From Streptomyces triticagri (GTDB taxonomy: Bacteria; Actinomycetota; Actinomycetes; Streptomycetales; Streptomycetaceae), in contig NZ_QUAK01000010.1 in NCBI RefSeq assembly GCF_003429565.1, forward strand, positions 5,814 to 38,937: a stretch of 33,124 nt of DNA, in the 5' to 3' direction. Below are positions 29,914 through 33,124 of this stretch, one piece after another. Each line of letters starts with the position of its first letter. The stretch's first letter is position 1. Made by a program: the position numbers and the translations under genes. The notes beneath the pieces are model-generated. The model did no database searches. It was not told where the DNA came from and was given only the letters and a program-made list of their open reading frames with translations.

Positions 29914-30884
29914 TTGGTGAGGGCGCCCACGAGCGCGTCGACGTACTGGGTCATGGAGGCGGTGGCGCCGAACATCCAGATGCCGTCGGGCAGTCGGTGC
30001 ACCTTGTCGTTCTTGACGAACGGCAGGGACTTCCAGACCGCGTTGTCCTTCAGGCCGTCGGCGAACGGGTCGCCGCCGTCACTGGCGTTGGCGATGTAGA
30101 CGAACTGGGCGTCGCCGACCTTGGTGAGGCCCTCGACATCCGTCGCGCCGAGGCCGTACGCCTTGTCGCCCTTGACCTTCCACGGGCTCTTCAGGCCGAG
30201 TTCGGTGTTGACGTCGGTGAGCAGGGAGCCCTTGACGAAGGGGCGCACCGAGACCTGATTGCCCTCCTTCCAGCCGTCGGCGACCGCGACCTGCTCGCCC
30301 TCGAGCCCGGCGTCCTTCAGCTTCTTGCGGCCGTCGGCGAGCTTCTTGTCGAAGGCCTCGATCTCGCTGGTGGCCTTGTCCTCGGTGCCGGTGGCCTTGG
30401 CGATCAGCTCGAGGTTGTCCTTCATGCGGTCGATCTGCCGGGTGGCGTCCGCCGACTTGGTGACGATCACCGGTGCGGCCTTGGACAGTTGGGAGACCGC
30501 GGCGTCGGACAGATCGCTGCTGGCGAGGATGACGTCCGGCTTGAGCTTGGCGACGGTGTCGACGCTGGGCTCGCCGCGGGTGCCTATGTCGGTCGGCTTG
30601 TTCTTCAGCGGGGCGGCGGTGTCCCACGCCGTGTAGCCCTTGACGTCGGCGACGCCCACCGGGTCGACGCCGAGCGTCACCAGGGACTCGACCTCGTTCC
30701 ACTCGGTGGCGACGACGCGCTTGGCGGGCCCGTCGAGCTCGACCTTCTTGCCGCGCGAGTCGGTCACCGTCAGCGAGGAGTCGCCCTTGGACTCCTCCTT
30801 CGGCGATTCGGTGGTGCCGCAGCCGGCCAGGGCGACGGCCGCGACCGCGGCGAACACGGGCCAGGCCCGGAGCTTGGACGTCAT
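29910..30884 (-). CDS. Iron-siderophore ABC transporter substrate-binding lipoprotein
   Basis: 324 residues. The signal peptide ends in the lipobox LAGC (Cys22), so the mature protein is anchored outside the membrane. The two-lobed class III fold of siderophore-binding proteins is marked by VTDSRGKKVELDGPAKRVVA (about 40-59), EWNEVESLVTLGVDPVGVAD, KLKPDVILASS, and the C-terminal GIWMFGATASMTQYVDALVG. The bound siderophore cannot be read from the sequence. It starts six bases after the ATPase stop, with AAAGG overlapping the end of that gene. Confidence 0.93.
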   Translation of the reverse strand: MTSKLRAWPVFAAVAAVALAGCGTTESPKEESKGDSSLTVTDSRGKKVELDGPAKRVVATEWNEVESLVTLGVDPVGVADVKGYTAWDTAAPLKNKPTDIGTRGEPSVDTVAKLKPDVILASSDLSDAAVSQLSKAAPVIVTKSADATRQIDRMKDNLELIAKATGTEDKATSEIEAFDKKLADGRKKLKDAGLEGEQVAVADGWKEGNQVSVRPFVKGSLLTDVNTELGLKSPWKVKGDKAYGLGATDVEGLTKVGDAQFVYIANASDGGDPFADGLKDNAVWKSLPFVKNDKVHRLPDGIWMFGATASMTQYVDALVGALTK

Positions 30885-30890
30885 GAGGGT

Positions 30891-31895
30891 TCAGGACCTT
30901 TCGAGGCGGAGGTGGTGTCGGCCCACCGCACGGGTTCGGGGTATGCCCGTAGCGGGGTCGCTCTCGACCTCGATACGGATGCCGTAGGTGTCGGTGAGCC
31001 GCTCGGACTCGTACACCTCGGCCGGGGTGCCGGCGGCGCTCACGCGGCCCTCGGCGAGCAGGACGACCTGGTCCGCCACCGCGGCCGCCTGGTCGAGGTC
31101 GTGCAGGACGACTCCGACCGTGACGCCGTGGGTGTCGGCGAGGTCGCGGATCAGGTCGAGGATCTCGACCTGATAGCGCAGATCCAGGTGGTTGGTGGGC
31201 TCGTCCAGGAGCAGCACGTCGGTGTCCTGGGCGAGGCAGCAGGCGAGCCAGACGCGCTGCAACTGGCCGCCGGAGAGCTGCTCGACGCCGCGGTCGGCGA
31301 AGCCGGTGACATCGGTGACGGCGAGCGCGTGCTCGACGACGCGGGGGCCGTCGGGGTCGGTGCCGCGGAAGCGGTGGCGGTAGGGGTGCCGGCCGAAGGC
31401 GACCACGTCGCGGACGCTGAGTCCGGAGGGTGCGGTGCGGCTCTGGGCGAGCATGGTGATGCGGCGGGCGAACTCGTTGCGGGTCAGGCTGAGGGCGTCG
31501 AGGTGTCCGGAGTCGTCGTGCTCGGTGCGGCCGGTGTCCTTGTGGCCGTTGCTCTCGGGGGCGCCGGGTGTCGAGGCGCCGGATGTCGAGGCGTCGGCTG
31601 CCGACCGGCGAGGGACGGTGACGCTGCCGGTGCGGGCGCGGTGCAGCCGGGCGACGGCGCGCAGCAGCGTGGACTTGCCGCTGCCGTTCGGGCCGATCAG
31701 GGCGGTGACCTTGCCGCGCGGGAGGCGCAGATCGGCGCCGTGCACCACATCGGTCCCGTCGTAGGCGACGGTGACCGCGGCCGCGTCCAGGCCGGTGCCC
31801 GGCGGGGCAGTGCCCGCCGGGCCGGCGGTGCCCTCCGCGGGCTGCGCACGCCGGCGCTGCGGGACGTCTTCTCGGTCGAGGTCGCTCACCTTCAC
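30891..31895 (-). CDS. Iron-siderophore ABC transporter ATPase
   Basis: 334 residues: Walker A GPNGSGKST (68-76), Q-loop Gln151, signature LSGGQLQR (207-214), Walker B VLLLDE (227-232) and His265 in VLHDLDQA, the FecE/FhuC pattern. It is longer than usual because of a Pro-rich N-terminal extension (about 38 residues) and a low-complexity insert (about 94-133, rich in Ser, Thr, Gly, Asp) between Walker A and the Q-loop, part of which comes from a 15-bp repeat. GTG 31895 is only five bases from the iron box and has no Shine-Dalgarno, so the message is probably leaderless or nearly so. First gene of the operon. Confidence 0.93.
   Translation of the reverse strand: MKVSDLDREDVPQRRRAQPAEGTAGPAGTAPPGTGLDAAAVTVAYDGTDVVHGADLRLPRGKVTALIGPNGSGKSTLLRAVARLHRARTGSVTVPRRSAADASTSGASTPGAPESNGHKDTGRTEHDDSGHLDALSLTRNEFARRITMLAQSRTAPSGLSVRDVVAFGRHPYRHRFRGTDPDGPRVVEHALAVTDVTGFADRGVEQLSGGQLQRVWLACCLAQDTDVLLLDEPTNHLDLRYQVEILDLIRDLADTHGVTVGVVLHDLDQAAAVADQVVLLAEGRVSAAGTPAEVYESERLTDTYGIRIEVESDPATGIPRTRAVGRHHLRLERS
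31568..31597 (-). repeat. 15-bp tandem repeat within the ATPase gene
   Basis: Two copies (31568-31582, 31583-31597) differing at two bases encode ASTSG and ASTPG, part of the low-complexity insert of the ATPase. The repeat is in phase with codons. Confidence 0.75.
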
Positions 31896-31900
31896 GGCGC

Positions 31901-31919
31901 TGAGGTTAGCCTAACCTTA
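31901..31919 (-). promoter_or_regulatory. Iron box (DmdR/IdeR-type operator) of the siderophore-uptake operon
   Basis: The 19 bases match the IdeR/DmdR consensus TTAGGTTAGGCTAACCTAA at 16 positions, and the inner AGGTTAG-C-CTAACCT is a perfect 15-bp palindrome. It lies five bases before the ATPase GTG, so it should cover the promoter. Expected effect: repression by the Fe2+-bound regulator, uptake when iron is scarce. Confidence 0.9.
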
Positions 31920-32403
31920 GGGTTCTCCGGAATCCGCCCCCGGCATATCAGCACTTCAGCGGCCCCTGGGGCACCCCCCGGGCTCCGTCCCGCCGGTAGC
32001 ATCGCGGCGCGGGAGAGGGGGCGCAAGTGCCGCAGCAGGAGAAGGACTGGCTACGGGTGCCGGTGGGGGCCGAGGCGGAGCGATGGGCCGCACGCGGCCG
32101 GTGCCGGCGGGTGCTCCTGGTGGTGCACAACGTGACCTCGGCGACCCGGCTGCTCGACGTGCTGCCGCTGTTCCGCGACGACCTGCGGGTGCAGCTGCTC
32201 GCCACCTGCACCGGGTCCTCGCCCTTCCGGTCCGGTACGGCGGAACTCCTGCACGAACTCGGGATTCCGGTGCTGCCCTGGGAGCAGGCCCTGGCCACCC
32301 CCGTCGACCTCGCGATCTCGGCCAGCTTCGGCGGTCAACTCCCTTATATTTCAGGGGATTTGGCCGTATTGTCCCACGGAGTTGGCTACAATAAGAAGCT
32401 GGC

Positions 32404-32459
32404 GAGCCGGGAGCCGGGAGCCGGGAGCCGGGAGCCGGGAGCCGGGAGCCGGGAGCCGG
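32404..32459 (+). repeat. Eight perfect copies of a 7-bp repeat (GAGCCGG) inside a coding region
   Basis: GAGCCGG is repeated eight times without error, followed by a single extra G. Because seven is not a multiple of three, each gained or lost copy shifts the frame, and 21 bp (three copies) restores it. On the protein level three copies code a heptapeptide GAGSREP. The frame downstream is one base off with eight copies. Confidence 0.95.
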
Positions 32460-32606
32460 GGTCTTCGGGATGTCGGAGGAGTGGCTGCTCGCCGACGGGC
32501 GTCCGGTCGCGGACGTCATGGTGCTCTCCCACCCCGAGCAGCTCGCCCGTCTGCGCACCGCCTGCCCGCAGGCGGCTCACACGGCGGTCCTCGCGGGTGA
32601 CCCCTG

Positions 32607-33124
32607 CTACGACCGGCTGCTCGCGGCCGCGAGCACGGCCTGGACGGCGCCGTCGAACTCGGCGTCCAGGGCGGCCATCGCCTCGCCCGGATCCGCGTAA
32701 CGGCCGGGCTCCGCCTGCTCCTCGACGTGCAGCCGCCAGGCCTCCGGCAGGGCGGCGGTGCCCGCGGCCACCACCAGGCGGGCGTACCAGTGCACGGTCC
32801 GCTCCAGCGCCTTCTTGCAGCCGGCCAGGCCGTCCTCACGGAAGGCGGCCTGCTCGGCGTGCTCGCGCAGCGACCCGGGGTGGCGGTACCCGGAGACCGT
32901 GTCGCCCTCGAGCAGGCCGCGCTCGGCCAACTCACCGAGCCCCAGGACCGCTTCGTCCTCGGAGAGCTCGGCGGCGGCGGCCGCGGGGCCGGGGCGCAGG
33001 GCGGGCCAGGGCCACAGGGCGCAGCGCCGGTACAGCCGGGCCAGGTCGGGGCCGAGGCCCTGGTAGGCGCGCTCGGGCGGCGGCGCGCAGCGGGTCGTCG
33101 GGGGTCACCGTGGGGGTCTCCTCG
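32607..33124 (-). pseudogene. NB-ARC/AfsR-type regulator fragment with an apparent 1-nt frameshift (cut by edge)
   Basis: The minus strand, reading in from the right edge, gives EETPTVTPDDPLRAAA, then needs a shift of one base at the CCC run at 33077-33075 to continue as ERAYQGLGPDLARLYRRCAL, LSEDEAVLGLGELAERGLLE, SGYRHPGSLREHAEQA and ALERTVHWYARLVVAAGTAA, ending at TAG 32609-32607. The pattern (aromatic-rich L-x-R-L-Y-R-R, winged helix L-x-E-L-x-E-x-G-L-L-E, then a helical W-Y motif) is that of the region after the NB-ARC ATPase domain in AfsR/SARP-like and STAND regulators of Streptomyces. No TPR part follows, so the protein is short at its C-terminus. The extra C may be a real mutation or a sequencing error near a contig end. 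Confidence 0.5.
32620..32633. other. 14-bp perfect palindrome at the junction of two gene remnants
   Basis: CTCGCGGCCGCGAG. On the plus strand it codes part of the last sensible residues of the broken transferase (LLAAAS); on the minus strand it codes part of the last residues of the NB-ARC fragment (VLAAASSRS). Coding character switches strand here. Confidence 0.7.

Larger units (their letters stand above)
32027..32700 (+). pseudogene. GT-B-like/CDP-glycerol-transferase-like gene broken by a 7-bp repeat and truncated
   Basis: GTG 32027 with GAGAGGGGG upstream opens a frame with CRRVLLVVHNVTSATRLLDV, then LAISASFGGQLPYISGDLAV and LSHGVGYNKKLA, a pattern I associate with large Streptomyces glycosyl/glycerophosphotransferase-like proteins (tentative). 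Eight 7-bp repeats (32404-32459) follow, after which this frame becomes Arg/Pro-rich nonsense. The sensible frame resumes shifted: GMSEEWLLADGRPVADVMV, LSHPEQLARLRTACPQAA, LAGDPCYDRLLAAAS, then loses coding character near 32640 and stops at 32700. The upstream and downstream parts would be in frame with three, six or nine repeat copies. The expected C-terminal half is missing; beyond 32633 the sequence is antisense to another gene remnant. Confidence 0.6.

Noticed and set aside
29808..32135. A 775-codon plus-strand frame over the iron operon
   Set aside because: Composed of Gly/Val/Leu/Asp-rich antisense shadow of the ATPase, binding protein and permease genes; no motif of its own.
32404..32459. 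CRISPR or a transposon end as explanation of the 7-bp repeat
   Set aside because: Units are too short and adjoining, without spacers, terminal inverted repeats or a transposase nearby.

Overview
The window looks like chromosomal DNA of a Streptomyces or close actinomycete. It is uniformly GC-rich with strong G/C at third codon positions and many GTG starts. It also carries typical families: DUF3159, GPP34, class F sortase, several TetR genes, an NB-ARC-type regulator remnant and a DtxR/IdeR-type iron box. There are no rRNA or tRNA genes, no insertion sequence and no CRISPR array. Both window edges cut genes.

Layout. (1) 1-5385: the 5' end of an amidase on the minus strand; a DUF3159 membrane protein; a TetR regulator; a small secreted protein; a GPP34 (GOLPH3-like) protein divergent from an S9 prolyl-oligopeptidase-type peptidase. 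The DUF3159 promoter region and the GPP34/S9 divergent region share an 11-bp motif, CACTTAGTGAC, inside palindromes, which suggests one regulator for all three. (2) 5401-15185: a six-gene minus-strand catabolic operon transcribed from 13109 down to 5401: class II aldolase, 14-TM MFS transporter, mandelate-racemase-type dehydratase, FAH-type hydrolase, acyl-CoA synthetase, CocE/NonD hydrolase. A divergent TetR gene is followed by a lactate 2-monooxygenase-like flavoenzyme. The set (uptake, de-esterification, CoA activation, dehydration, C-C cleavage, 2-hydroxyacid oxidation) resembles a route for an esterified or deoxy sugar-acid substrate that I cannot identify. (3) 15186-16324: TetR and RidA, divergent around a palindromic operator. 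(4) 16582-19494, minus strand: a cell-surface block with a DUF4352 lipoprotein, a 51-residue small ORF just before it, a class F sortase, and an Ig-like repeat surface protein with a non-canonical sorting tail that overlaps the sortase gene. (5) 19739-21841: CDF metal exporter divergent from an ArsR/SmtB regulator, with one operator lying across the ArsR start codon, then a rhodanese-membrane fusion. (6) 22058-26712: a membrane and envelope block with a small two-TM protein overlapping a PgaC/IcaA-like glycosyltransferase, a two-TM-type potassium channel, a C45 (isopenicillin acyltransferase-like) Ntn hydrolase and an acyltransferase-3 protein. (7) 26709-31919: a LuxR-type regulator with a degenerate receiver domain, then an iron-siderophore ABC uptake operon (ATPase, binding protein, double-length FecCD permease) behind an iron box. 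(8) 32027-33124: two damaged, facing gene remnants. One carries eight copies of a 7-bp repeat that throws it out of frame. The other has an apparent 1-nt frameshift. They overlap at a 14-bp palindrome.

Most unusual points: the 7-bp repeat that could act as a frame switch (or be decay or an assembly error); the array of Shine-Dalgarno-containing 20-bp repeats before the monooxygenase gene; the start-codon operator of the ArsR gene; the Asp-to-Glu receiver; and the uncharacterised catabolic operon. Functions are assigned by motif recognition only; no database search was run.
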